From assembly GCA_947503395.1 (NCBI GenBank), contig CANNDP010000009.1, positions 1 through 21,716 of the forward strand: 21,716 bases of DNA, given 5' to 3'. This DNA comes from Actinomycetota bacterium (lineage in GTDB: Bacteria; Actinomycetota; Actinomycetes; Nanopelagicales; Nanopelagicaceae). Both the position numbers and the translations under genes were made by a program. The notes beneath the pieces were generated by a model. It did no database searches, was not told the origin of the DNA, and saw nothing but the letters and a program-made list of their open reading frames with translations. Below, piece after piece: positions 1 to 6,435 of this stretch. Every line of letters starts with the position of its first letter. Position 1 is the first letter of the stretch.

Positions 1-197
1 GTGCCAAGCAAGATGGCATCAATTGCAGTTAGGACTTCAACAATGGTTTCCTTGAGACCATATTGACTCTCAAGTGAATCAATAACTGCTAGGACCATTG
101 CAAAGGATCCTTGAGCCATAAGAAGTAATGCCCCAAGAATCGAGGCAAGGGCAGGAATGACCACTGCATATCTTGTAAGTCCTAGTAGACGTTTCAT
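1..197 (-). CDS. YqhA/UPF0114-like membrane protein, N-terminal part (cut by window edge)
   Basis: The reading frame runs off the left edge; about 65 residues are visible. They start MKRLLGLTRYAVV, followed by a hydrophobic membrane segment (roughly residues 10-35), an amphipathic stretch, and then a second hydrophobic start containing AIDAILLGT. The Arg-Tyr before the first helix and the (A/V)-D-x-x-LLGT motif at the second helix resemble the UPF0114/YqhA family of small inner-membrane proteins of unknown function. An in-frame ATG at 257 would add 20 residues, but that region is occupied by inverted repeats and is not hydrophobic, so I prefer the start at 197. The gene lies just downstream of tRNA-Lys and could share its transcript. 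The family call is from pattern memory on a partial protein, so it is moderate. Confidence 0.55.
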   Translation of the reverse strand, partial: MKRLLGLTRYAVVIPALASILGALLLMAQGSFAMVLAVIDSLESQYGLKETIVEVLTAIDAILLG

Positions 198-233
198 AAC
201 TGTCTTTAGGGTATCTGAAATAAACTCTAAATT

Positions 234-260
234 ACCTCGAGCGAGGTGATAATTCATCAC
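234..260 (-). terminator. Two overlapping small hairpins downstream of tRNA-Lys
   Basis: On the minus strand GTGAT-GAATT-ATCAC (246-260) is followed by ACCTC-GCTC-GAGGT (234-247). The arms are perfect 5-bp stems that share two bases, then comes a moderately T-rich stretch. They could end or protect the 3' side of the tRNA-Lys transcript, or act on translation of the following membrane-protein gene. The T-tract is weak, so this is only a candidate. Confidence 0.25.
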
Positions 261-285
261 TTTTTCAACGTGACCAATACAGAAG

Positions 286-358
286 TGGGTTGTGTAGGGA
301 TCGAACCTACGACCCGGTGATTAAGAGTCACCTGCTCTACCAACTGAGCTAACAACCC
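286..358 (-). tRNA. tRNA-Lys (anticodon CTT)
   Basis: The minus strand folds as a complete cloverleaf. The acceptor GGGTTGT pairs with ACAACCC. The D-loop is AGCTCAGTTGGTAGAGC, the anticodon stem GGTGA/TCACC encloses CTCTTAA with anticodon CTT, and the T-arm carries GGTTCGATCC. The discriminator base is A. The 3' CCA is not encoded (the next bases are CTT), so it must be added by the CCA-adding enzyme. Confidence 0.95.
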
Positions 359-389
359 GTTGACCATTTGTCGTGATCAAGCGGAGCAC

Positions 390-418
390 ACTATAACCAG
401 TACCGCCTTAGATACCAA
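390..418 (-). promoter_or_regulatory. Housekeeping-sigma promoter for tRNA-Lys
   Basis: On the minus strand TTGGTA (-35, 413-418) is separated by exactly 17 bases from TATAGT (-10, 390-395). The predicted start is near 383, about 25 bases before the mature tRNA 5' end. Spacing and hexamers fit the main actinobacterial sigma factor. Confidence 0.6.
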
Positions 419-448
419 TTTCTAAGCCAAATAGATGAGAATGAAGCC

Positions 449-1216
449 ATGAAGTCCAATTGGCAAAAAGCCATTTTCAGCCTCTTAAAGTCAAAAAGAG
501 AGCTGAAAGTCAGTGCAGCTTTTACTTCACAAGCAACTCTGATAGTTCTAATCGGAAGCATTGCACTTACTTCTTTCTCTCTTGTATCACCGAGCTCGAA
601 ATATCAGATTGAAATACTTCAAATTGCCTCAGCTAGTGGAGCAGAGTTTGATCCAATTAAGGCAATTGAAACTCTGGCAGTGAAAGGACGGGCGCCAAAG
701 ACGGGATATTCAAGATCAGCCTTTGGTCCCGCCTGGGCAGATGTGGATAGAAATGGTTGTGACACTAGAAACGACATTCTTAAGAGAGATTTAACTCAAG
801 TCACCTTCAGAGCAAAAACCAAAGATTGTGTTGTGGAAAGTGGAGTGCTTGCAGATCCATTTTCAGGTGAAAGTATTAATTTTCAAAGGGGAGAAAGAAC
901 AAGCGCTCTAGTTCAAATTGATCATATTGTTGCGCTATCTAATGCCTGGCAGACGGGAATCTTTAAGTCAGATCTTGCTACAAGAAAGAACTTTGCAAAT
1001 GACCCGCTAAATCTTCTAGCAGTTAAAGGTTCTCTAAATAGTCAGAAAGGCGATGGTGATGCTGCAACTTGGCTTCCACCGAATAAGCAATTTCGCTGTA
1101 ATTATGTTTCAAGACAAGTCGAGGTAAAAGTTAAGTACGGCATCTGGCTAACAAGAGCAGAGAAAGATGCAATCTTAAGAATCTTAACTAACCCGCCATG
1201 CCTAAAGCAGGATTAA
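449..1216 (+). CDS. Secreted or membrane-anchored HNH nuclease (DUF1524 type)
   Basis: This 255-aa protein has a basic N-terminus and a single hydrophobic segment at about 29-47, an uncleaved anchor or signal peptide that would place the rest outside the membrane. The C-terminal half matches the HNH/DUF1524 family known as secreted nucleases in actinobacteria: the QIDHIVAL core with D158-H159, then N184 and N188 in NDPLNLL, N197 in LNSQKGD, and a KYGIWLTRAEKD tail. C104/C127 and C217/C251 could form disulfides, as expected for an exported protein. Likely role: cleavage of extracellular DNA or RNA for nutrients or DNA uptake; the substrate cannot be read from sequence. No strong ribosome-binding site precedes the ATG. 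It ends 4 bp from the convergent AarF gene with no terminator visible between them. Confidence 0.8.
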   Translation: MKSNWQKAIFSLLKSKRELKVSAAFTSQATLIVLIGSIALTSFSLVSPSSKYQIEILQIASASGAEFDPIKAIETLAVKGRAPKTGYSRSAFGPAWADVDRNGCDTRNDILKRDLTQVTFRAKTKDCVVESGVLADPFSGESINFQRGERTSALVQIDHIVALSNAWQTGIFKSDLATRKNFANDPLNLLAVKGSLNSQKGDGDAATWLPPNKQFRCNYVSRQVEVKVKYGIWLTRAEKDAILRILTNPPCLKQD

Positions 1217-1220
1217 TCTC

Positions 1221-2558
1221 TTAACTCTTCTGCAGATGACTTGGGGTTATCTCTGGAAACCAGGAGAGAGCTTCATCTCTGAAATTTCCCTCAGCTCTTA
1301 ATTGGCAGAAGATGCCAGTAGTTCCAAGAGTGACTCTATGAATCAAGACATATTCTGGGGGAAGATTTAATTGGAAACCAATCTTTGCAGTTGGATTTCT
1401 AGGATCTCCTACTCGCACGCTCTGAGTTCTAAGCCAGTCGCGGCTATAGGCGAAATAATCAGTTCTTAAAGGTTCAACTAGCGGAAGTAGATAATCTAAG
1501 ACCAGCTCAGGGCTCACCTCAACATCGGAGAGGATAAAGCCATCTTCTTTAAAGCCGTTATATAAAGCAATTGCATCACCTTCAAGTGCGTTTCTAAGTA
1601 AGCGCTTAAAAGGCTCTGGAAATCCATTAGGCAGACGATTACATGCGCCAAAATCTAGAACGCCAAGACGACCATCTTTTAAGACTCTAAAGTTTCCAGG
1701 ATGAGGATCTGCATGTAATAAACCTGCTCGCATTGGAGCGGTGAAGTGAAAACGAGCAAGACGGATACCTGCGTTATTTCGTTCGTCTTGTGTGCCATCG
1801 GCAATGACCTTTGAAAGCGGAGTTCCCTCGAGCCACTGGCTTACAAGTACTCGATCAGTTGCCATGATCACTTCAGGAATTGCAATATCACTATCGCCTT
1901 TATAGGCCTCGAAGCAGGCGCTCTGCGCACTTGCCTCATAGCGATAATCAACTTCTTCAATAATTCTTGCCTTGAGCTCTTCTAGTAATGGTTTCATCTC
2001 AACGCCAGGGAGAAGCAATTGGAAAATCTTTGCAAAGCGTTGAATCTGATTGAGATCAGAAATTAGCGCCTCTTTAGCTCCGGGATATTGAATCTTTACT
2101 GCAACTGCTCTGCCATCTTTCCAAAGACCTTTATGAACTTGTCCAATTGATGCTGAGGCTGCTGGGGTGTCATTAAATTCTGCAAAATTATCTCGCCAAT
2201 GCTCGCCTAGCTCTTTTGCTAATACTTTATGAACCACTCTTGCTGGAAGTGGGGGAGCAGCCTCTTGCAGCTTCACAAGCGTTTCGCGATATGGCTTTGC
2301 AATATCTTCAGGTAGTGCTGCCTCAAAGACAGATAGAGCTTGGCCAAACTTCATTGCTCCGCCCTTTAGCTCTCCCAATACTTTAAAGATCTGCTCGGCG
2401 GTCTTTTCTTGCAAATCAGCAAAGGCAAAATCTGGTGATTGACCAATTAATTGACGGCCAAAGCCAATTGCTCCGCGACCAGCAAGAGATAGGGGGATGC
2501 TGGCCATCTTGGCGCTTCGTTTGCTAGTTCCCTGGGGGAGTTGCTCTGACACCCGCAT
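1221..2558 (-). CDS. ABC1/AarF (UbiB-like) atypical kinase
   Basis: A 445-aa member of the ABC1/ADCK/UbiB family of protein-kinase-like ATPases. Visible signatures are the KxGQ motif (K70-F-G-Q73), the Ala-rich nucleotide loop ASASIGQVHKG (134-144), the VAVK lysine (K155), the E-V-D-Y-x-x-E segment (202-208), the catalytic ADPHPGN (283-289) and the metal-binding DFG (302-304), so it should be catalytically intact. No C-terminal membrane helix is obvious. UbiB proteins support isoprenoid-quinone metabolism in proteobacteria; the substrate of the actinobacterial members (Rv3197 type) is not established. The gene follows the cyclodehydratase-like gene by 36 bp on the same strand, the order seen in Mycobacterium, and is probably co-transcribed with it. 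Confidence 0.88.
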   Translation of the reverse strand: MRVSEQLPQGTSKRSAKMASIPLSLAGRGAIGFGRQLIGQSPDFAFADLQEKTAEQIFKVLGELKGGAMKFGQALSVFEAALPEDIAKPYRETLVKLQEAAPPLPARVVHKVLAKELGEHWRDNFAEFNDTPAASASIGQVHKGLWKDGRAVAVKIQYPGAKEALISDLNQIQRFAKIFQLLLPGVEMKPLLEELKARIIEEVDYRYEASAQSACFEAYKGDSDIAIPEVIMATDRVLVSQWLEGTPLSKVIADGTQDERNNAGIRLARFHFTAPMRAGLLHADPHPGNFRVLKDGRLGVLDFGACNRLPNGFPEPFKRLLRNALEGDAIALYNGFKEDGFILSDVEVSPELVLDYLLPLVEPLRTDYFAYSRDWLRTQSVRVGDPRNPTAKIGFQLNLPPEYVLIHRVTLGTTGIFCQLRAEGNFRDEALSWFPEITPSHLQKS

Positions 2559-2594
2559 ATTCTTATCTAGCCGGGGGTCTAGCGCGAATTGAAA

Positions 2595-3722
2595 CTATCG
2601 CCAGCTGCAGCCGCAGCCAGGATTAATTGACCACTTCTCCAACTTTGGGTTGTGAAAATTTGAGTTGGAATAAATCATAGATTTTCCAAGAAAGTGGCTT
2701 ATCCCACTTGAGGCAAGGCTAATTACCTCAAGGCAAGTAATCGCAGCAGTCGCTAGAGCAAGAGCTGATCCCACCTCTTTTCTCTCTACTGAACTTAACT
2801 TCTCTTCACTAGATATTTGTAGACAGCGATAACAAGGGCTTTTTCCTGGGATTACATATGGCCCAATTCGAACTTCGGCTGATGAATGGGGCTCAATGAT
2901 TAAATGGTTACTACCTTCAGAGATCCAACGTTGTAACACATCTGGTGTTGGTGGACCAACGCTAATTATTAGCCTTGGTCGATAAATTACTGGCGTAGCT
3001 TCAGCAAAGAGCGCAGATGAACTTCGAACTTTTGCCAAGACTTCTTTCCTTGATGCACCGATATCAGCTCTTGAAATATATCCACCGGAGAGGTCACTTT
3101 CTAAAACCTTTAAAGCGCTAGATCTCTGCTGCAGCCGATTGATCACTAAGACCTTAGTAAATCCTGAGGCGCTGAGCGAGCCAACTAATAAGTTAACAAT
3201 TTTTCCATAGCCAAAAATTAAGATTGAGAAATCACGGCGCCTAATAACAGCGCTTCTTCCTCCATCGATATCTCCTTTTTTAAGAGATGCAGCCTCAGAT
3301 TCAATCTCCATTCGCTTTATAAAGGATTGAGCAGCGAGGTCTTCATTAAAGTCTTCAAGGTCTGCAACAGGAGTAATTGCTTTGACTCTTGGGTCATATC
3401 GCTTTAGGTATGAGATAGCGGTTCGCTCTAGATCGATTAAGTCATGTGCTTGCAGTTCATCAACGAGTGCTTGGAGTTGAGAGATAGTAAGGGCGCATTG
3501 CTTGCTAATCTGCTCAAGGCTTAACTGGCCATTAAAGCTCTCCAGCAATAATCGAGTTGAGATGCCAAACCAGAGGCTTGGAAGACAGATGGATTTATAG
3601 GGCGAGCCGATAAATACCTGAGCCCCGCTTGAGCCAAGCCAGATGCTAAGCGCGCTCTTAATTGCAGGCCTTGATTCCATAAGGGGGCGATCATCTAAAG
3701 CGAGCAGGTAATTAACCTGCAT
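2595..3722 (-). CDS. ThiF/E1-like TOMM cyclodehydratase-family protein
   Basis: A 375-aa protein resembling the actinobacterial Rv3196 type, annotated as bacteriocin-biosynthesis cyclodehydratase domain or ThiF-like. The first ~110 residues look like a winged-helix peptide-recognition region. A Rossmann-like start follows (ILIFGYGKIVNLL, G172 and G174 counted from the alternative TTG start), then GPYVIPGKSPCYRC with C298/C301, and a C-terminal C-G-C (C371/C373); the four cysteines probably bind zinc. In thiazole/oxazole-modified microcin systems such proteins present the precursor peptide to a YcaO enzyme, but no YcaO gene or obvious precursor is visible here. An in-frame TTG lies directly before the chosen ATG. 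Neither has a Shine-Dalgarno sequence. Confidence 0.68.
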   Translation of the reverse strand: MQVNYLLALDDRPLMESRPAIKSALSIWLGSSGAQVFIGSPYKSICLPSLWFGISTRLLLESFNGQLSLEQISKQCALTISQLQALVDELQAHDLIDLERTAISYLKRYDPRVKAITPVADLEDFNEDLAAQSFIKRMEIESEAASLKKGDIDGGRSAVIRRRDFSILIFGYGKIVNLLVGSLSASGFTKVLVINRLQQRSSALKVLESDLSGGYISRADIGASRKEVLAKVRSSSALFAEATPVIYRPRLIISVGPPTPDVLQRWISEGSNHLIIEPHSSAEVRIGPYVIPGKSPCYRCLQISSEEKLSSVERKEVGSALALATAAITCLEVISLASSGISHFLGKSMIYSNSNFHNPKLEKWSINPGCGCSWR

Positions 3723-3797
3723 CAAAGGAATTGAGCTGGGGAGGGGCGCTTGAATCTAAGTAACTTGGTATGTCCGGGACTTACTAAGAGTATTTAG

Positions 3798-3844
3798 GTG
3801 CGAAAACAAATAAAGCGCCCACAGCTAATGCTGCGAGCGCCCTA
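3798..3844 (-). terminator. Rho-independent terminator after the DUF5679 gene
   Basis: On the minus strand a 13-bp stem (3830-3842 with 3813-3825) closes a 4-base ATTA loop and runs into TTTATTTGTTTT. Four pairs are G-U wobbles only when read as minus-strand RNA; the same positions become A-C mismatches on the plus strand, so the element is oriented with the DUF5679 gene, whose stop codon lies about 17 bases upstream. It separates that gene from the cyclodehydratase-like gene. Confidence 0.6.
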
Positions 3845-3859
3845 TTTTTAAAAGCTGGT

Positions 3860-4018
3860 TTAAGCCTTACCTAAAATGCGATTGACCTTAGTGCCGCAGG
3901 TTGGGCAGATGCCCTGTGCCATGCGACGGCCTGATTCGGAGACCTTTACGGTTCCTTCGAATTCACGCTTAGCCTTGCACTTTACGCAGTAGGCCTCACC
4001 TTTATATGTCTCTGCCAT
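3860..4018 (-). CDS. DUF5679 family zinc-ribbon small protein (52 aa)
   Basis: The protein MAETYKGEAYCVKCKAKR... carries two CxxC pairs (C11/C14 and C38/C41) around a short basic core, a zinc-ribbon layout. It matches the small actinobacterial DUF5679 protein (Rv3196A type) found next to the Rv3196-like gene. A longer frame to 4081 exists, but the strong GGAGGA five bases upstream of the ATG at 4018 fixes the start. The function is unknown; a nucleic-acid or protein-binding adaptor is plausible. The gene has its own terminator downstream, so it is probably monocistronic or the end of a transcript from the peptidase gene. Confidence 0.8.
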   Translation of the reverse strand: MAETYKGEAYCVKCKAKREFEGTVKVSESGRRMAQGICPTCGTKVNRILGKA

Positions 4019-4129
4019 AGCTATCCTCCGATCCTCGCAGCGCTGGGATAGCCTGCGAATAGGCTCACCATACCCCCGCATACCCTCAACTCAGGGCCTC
4101 CCCACGCTCAATGGGGATATTTTTTCTGT

Positions 4130-4741
4130 TCAATTCCCCGCTCGAACCCCTGCTTCATAGCCCTCTAGGTAGGCGCTAGCCTCTTTTCCAAGCTCAAACC
4201 TAGCTAGAAGGGCCTCAAAGTCTGGGCCATGGTCGGCAATCATCAAGTGAATGAGTTCATGGACTAGAAGGTAGTCAAGAACATAGCCAGGAGCGCCATT
4301 GAGGCGGTCTGAGATACGGATGCTTCGCTCAACTGTGGTGCAGGAGCCCCAACGCTCGCTCATGGAGCGCCAGGTAACAGAGACGGGTTTTACTGGGCAC
4401 TCTGGAAGATATTTAGCAAGAAGTTCAAGTGAGCGCTTATAAAGATCTTCTTCGCCTATCTTCTCTCTGGCCTCAAGTGAGAGTACTTTGCTCACCATCT
4501 CAGGAATTACTTGGCGAACCTCGCTCTTAGATAAGCGAGCGGGAACTGAGATAACAATTGCTCCTGCTTGCCGGTAGGCGCTAATTGATTTCTTTCGCCG
4601 CGTACTTCTAATTACCTTCACCTCAGCTCCATTGGAGCTTGGAGTTGGTGGAATTTTGATTATTGAAGCTGCTCTCTGGCCGTCATCTCGCATCTGGGGC
4701 AGGTTAGCGTTGAAGATTTCATCTTGGATGAAGTTTTCCAC
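4130..4741 (-). CDS. YgjP-type (DUF45/M48-like) zinc metallopeptidase
   Basis: A 203-aa protein with the YgjP/SprT-like arrangement: the conserved RSMSERWGSC segment (R125-C134), then the zincin motif HELIH (H161, E162, H165), and a third histidine at H171 in DHGPDF. All three predicted zinc ligands and the catalytic glutamate are present, so it should be active, in contrast to the neighbouring Zincin_2 protein. The start is GTG, chosen because GAAAGG lies seven bases upstream. The first ~40 residues are poorly conserved. The biological substrate of this family in actinobacteria is unknown. It is probably cytoplasmic, as no signal peptide is seen. Confidence 0.8.
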   Translation of the reverse strand: MENFIQDEIFNANLPQMRDDGQRAASIIKIPPTPSSNGAEVKVIRSTRRKKSISAYRQAGAIVISVPARLSKSEVRQVIPEMVSKVLSLEAREKIGEEDLYKRSLELLAKYLPECPVKPVSVTWRSMSERWGSCTTVERSIRISDRLNGAPGYVLDYLLVHELIHLMIADHGPDFEALLARFELGKEASAYLEGYEAGVRAGN

Positions 4742-4826
4742 AACGCAACCTTTCTAAAGAGGAATTACCTCAACAAACTCTATAGGAGTAGATGAGTCTT
4801 TAGGGTTTAAAACCCGCTAGATGAAG

Positions 4827-4856
4827 TTGATTATTTATATCTATCTGTCGTACTTT
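4827..4856 (+). promoter_or_regulatory. Promoter predicted for the small RNA at 4863
   Basis: TTGATT (4827-4832) and TACTTT (4851-4856) are separated by 18 bases. The -35 matches four of six consensus bases, and the -10 keeps the essential TAnnnT. The predicted start, seven bases past the -10, is A4863, exactly one base before the first paired base of the hairpin described next. This agreement is the main support. Confidence 0.4.
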
Positions 4857-4862
4857 GCGCCT

Positions 4863-4942
4863 ACGAAGACCTCGGATAACTCTTTCATATCTGCAAGGGG
4901 AAGGCAGATAAGAAATGTGCGACCGGGGTCTTCGCTTTTTTT
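4863..4942 (+). ncRNA. Candidate structured small RNA of about 80 nt with its own terminator
   Basis: The plus strand folds into a rod. Positions 4864-4875 pair with 4923-4934 (12 bp, one G-U). A symmetric 7x7 internal loop follows (4876-4882, 4916-4922). Then 4883-4886 pair with 4912-4915, an A-A mismatch, 4888-4894 pair with 4904-4910, and the 9-base loop is AAGGGGAAG. Seven T residues follow at 4936-4942. The single wobble is a real pair only in plus-strand RNA and becomes an A-C mismatch on the minus strand, which supports plus-strand transcription. It matches no RNA family I recognise. It lacks the GGAA tetraloop and AGCAGCC of SRP RNA. It ends two bases before the convergent Zincin_2 gene. 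Confidence 0.42.
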
Positions 4943-4943
4943 C

Positions 4944-6269
4944 TTAAATTAAACCTGAGAGATCGTCTGGAATTTTTCTACTCTTAGAAAAGCCTTCTGG
5001 ATCTAATAGCTGAGATGCGGTGGGAAGTAGGAATGCCTCTTCCCAGATTTTATCTCTTGCGGAGATTGAATCGATTTTCTCAAGCTTTTCCCAGAATGAA
5101 ATAGCTTCTCTAGTTAATCTTGGTGAAACTTCAAGGCCGAGAAGTGTTGCAAATAATTGTTGAGTTGGAGAATTGGTAGCGCGCCTTCTTACCTGAGTTT
5201 CTCTTAATTTTATTAGCGATGGAAGGCGATCTGTTGCAGCCTTAACAACAACTGCATCAATCCATCCTTCAATGAGTGCAAGTAGCGTCTCTAACTTTTC
5301 TAGCGCAGCGCTCTGTGAAGCAGAAGTCTCTGGAGTAAAGAGACCTCCGGAAAGAGCAGAAGCCATTGATTCTGGATTACTTGGATCAATTGCGCCAGAG
5401 TCCATCGCATCTTGAGCGCTTTGGGTAATTGCGTTTATATCAATACGAATTCCACTGCCATATGCTGAAATTACTTCACCGATATATCCGCTAAGCCAGG
5501 GGCTCTGTTTAAAGAGGCGGGCAGCAGCAATCTCTCTTAAGGCGAGATAAATTCTTATCTCAGCTTCTTGGATTTCAAGGCCCGAGCCCCAAGCTCTAAC
5601 ATTTTGTGGAAGTAATTGAGCCTTTATATCTTTGCTTAAAGGAAGAGCTACATCATTGGCGCCAGTAACTGTGGTCGAAAGCGCGCCAATACTCTGGCCC
5701 AATTGCGTGCTGATAAGCGAACTCATAAAGGTTGCCATGATGGCGTTGATACTTGATTTAGAGATCGACATTGGGCCAAAACCAGGAATTGAAATTCCAT
5801 TATCTTCGCCCTGTCCATCTAGCCCTTGATCAAGCATTGATGAGAGGGCAGCTGACATCGAATCAACAAGTGGCTTAGTGAGCTCTTGCCAGCCATTTAG
5901 AGTGCTATCAATCCAGTCTCTTCTTGATAGCGCAATTGAATCTGTTAGCGGTAGAGCTGGAAAGGTTGTGGCCTCATTGATCCAGAGATCTGCGATATTT
6001 ATCGCCTCTTGAATCTGGGTTAGATCTTCAACAGTTACTGGAACTTCGCCATGGGCGCTTAGATACTTTCTTGAGATATCACGGATCATCTCCTTTGATA
6101 GCGAGGCAGGAGATGCTTGACCAGAAAGGGATGCCATAAGAGCTGGAAGATTTAAACCCATTCCGGAGAATTGCTTAAAGATTTCTCCGAAGTTTTCAAA
6201 GCCAAAGGGATTATTACCTTTTGACTCATCCTCATCACCGTTATCTGGCGTAAAGCCAAAACCTGGCAT
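4944..6269 (-). CDS. Zincin_2/DUF2342 family protein, metal site apparently lost
   Basis: A 441-aa protein of the actinobacterial Zincin_2 family (Rv3195 type; TIGR03624-like). It has a glycine/acid-rich N-terminus, then the family segments QLGQSIGAL (189-197), EIRIYLALRE (237-246), PWLSGYI (257-263), LIEGWIDAVV (332-341), RRRA (361-364) and FATLLGLE (373-380). From memory of the family, the metal-binding stretch reads REAAHxRLFxHVPWL, with a later acidic residue in VExYARGI. Here the corresponding residues are A249, Q255 and S268, so the usual ligands look absent. AGAAGGAG nine bases upstream of the ATG supports the start. The gene is divergent from the 6436 operon. Family membership is firm, the loss of the metal site less so. 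Confidence 0.78.
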   Translation of the reverse strand: MPGFGFTPDNGDEDESKGNNPFGFENFGEIFKQFSGMGLNLPALMASLSGQASPASLSKEMIRDISRKYLSAHGEVPVTVEDLTQIQEAINIADLWINEATTFPALPLTDSIALSRRDWIDSTLNGWQELTKPLVDSMSAALSSMLDQGLDGQGEDNGISIPGFGPMSISKSSINAIMATFMSSLISTQLGQSIGALSTTVTGANDVALPLSKDIKAQLLPQNVRAWGSGLEIQEAEIRIYLALREIAAARLFKQSPWLSGYIGEVISAYGSGIRIDINAITQSAQDAMDSGAIDPSNPESMASALSGGLFTPETSASQSAALEKLETLLALIEGWIDAVVVKAATDRLPSLIKLRETQVRRRATNSPTQQLFATLLGLEVSPRLTREAISFWEKLEKIDSISARDKIWEEAFLLPTASQLLDPEGFSKSRKIPDDLSGLI

Positions 6270-6423
6270 CTTAAAAAACTCCTTCTATATAAGTTTTAAG
6301 TATTACTGCTTATCTCTAAGGCGAGTAAATCTGATCTTTCTAGGAGAACAAATCTAGCCCAGCTTTATTCCCAAGGCCTGGGGGGAGAAGATGCTTCAAA
6401 TTACTAATTAGCCTCACCTAGCC

Positions 6424-6429
6424 TAGGCT
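6424..6429 (+). promoter_or_regulatory. -10 element for leaderless transcription of the 6436 operon
   Basis: TAGGCT fits the TAnnnT -10 and ends exactly six bases before the ATG at 6436, the distance expected when the mRNA begins at the start codon. No Shine-Dalgarno sequence precedes this gene. The -10 lies inside the perfect 10-bp palindrome AGCCTAGGCT (6420-6429). Confidence 0.42.
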
Positions 6430-6435
6430 TGAGCC

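Noticed and set aside
286..1216. Genomic island or attachment site at tRNA-Lys
   Set aside because: No integrase, no second copy of the tRNA 3' end and no inverted repeats were found around the HNH gene.
1217..1220. Bidirectional terminator between the HNH and AarF genes
   Set aside because: The gap is four bases and neither flank shows a stem with a T-run.
4019..4081. 21-residue N-terminal extension of DUF5679
   Set aside because: The strong GGAGGA sits inside the extension, immediately before the ATG at 4018, and the family begins there.
4841..4888. 15-codon minus-strand ORF starting MKELSEVFVGAK
   Set aside because: It reads like protein, but it has no ribosome-binding site, no promoter and lies within the inverted repeats of the RNA candidate. 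The frame is not continuous with the Zincin_2 gene.
4863..4942. SRP (4.5S) RNA
   Set aside because: AAGGCAGAT, TGTGC and CGGGG occur in the same order as in 4.5S RNA, but the universally conserved helix-8 core (GGAA tetraloop with AGCAGCC) is missing, so the similarity looks accidental.
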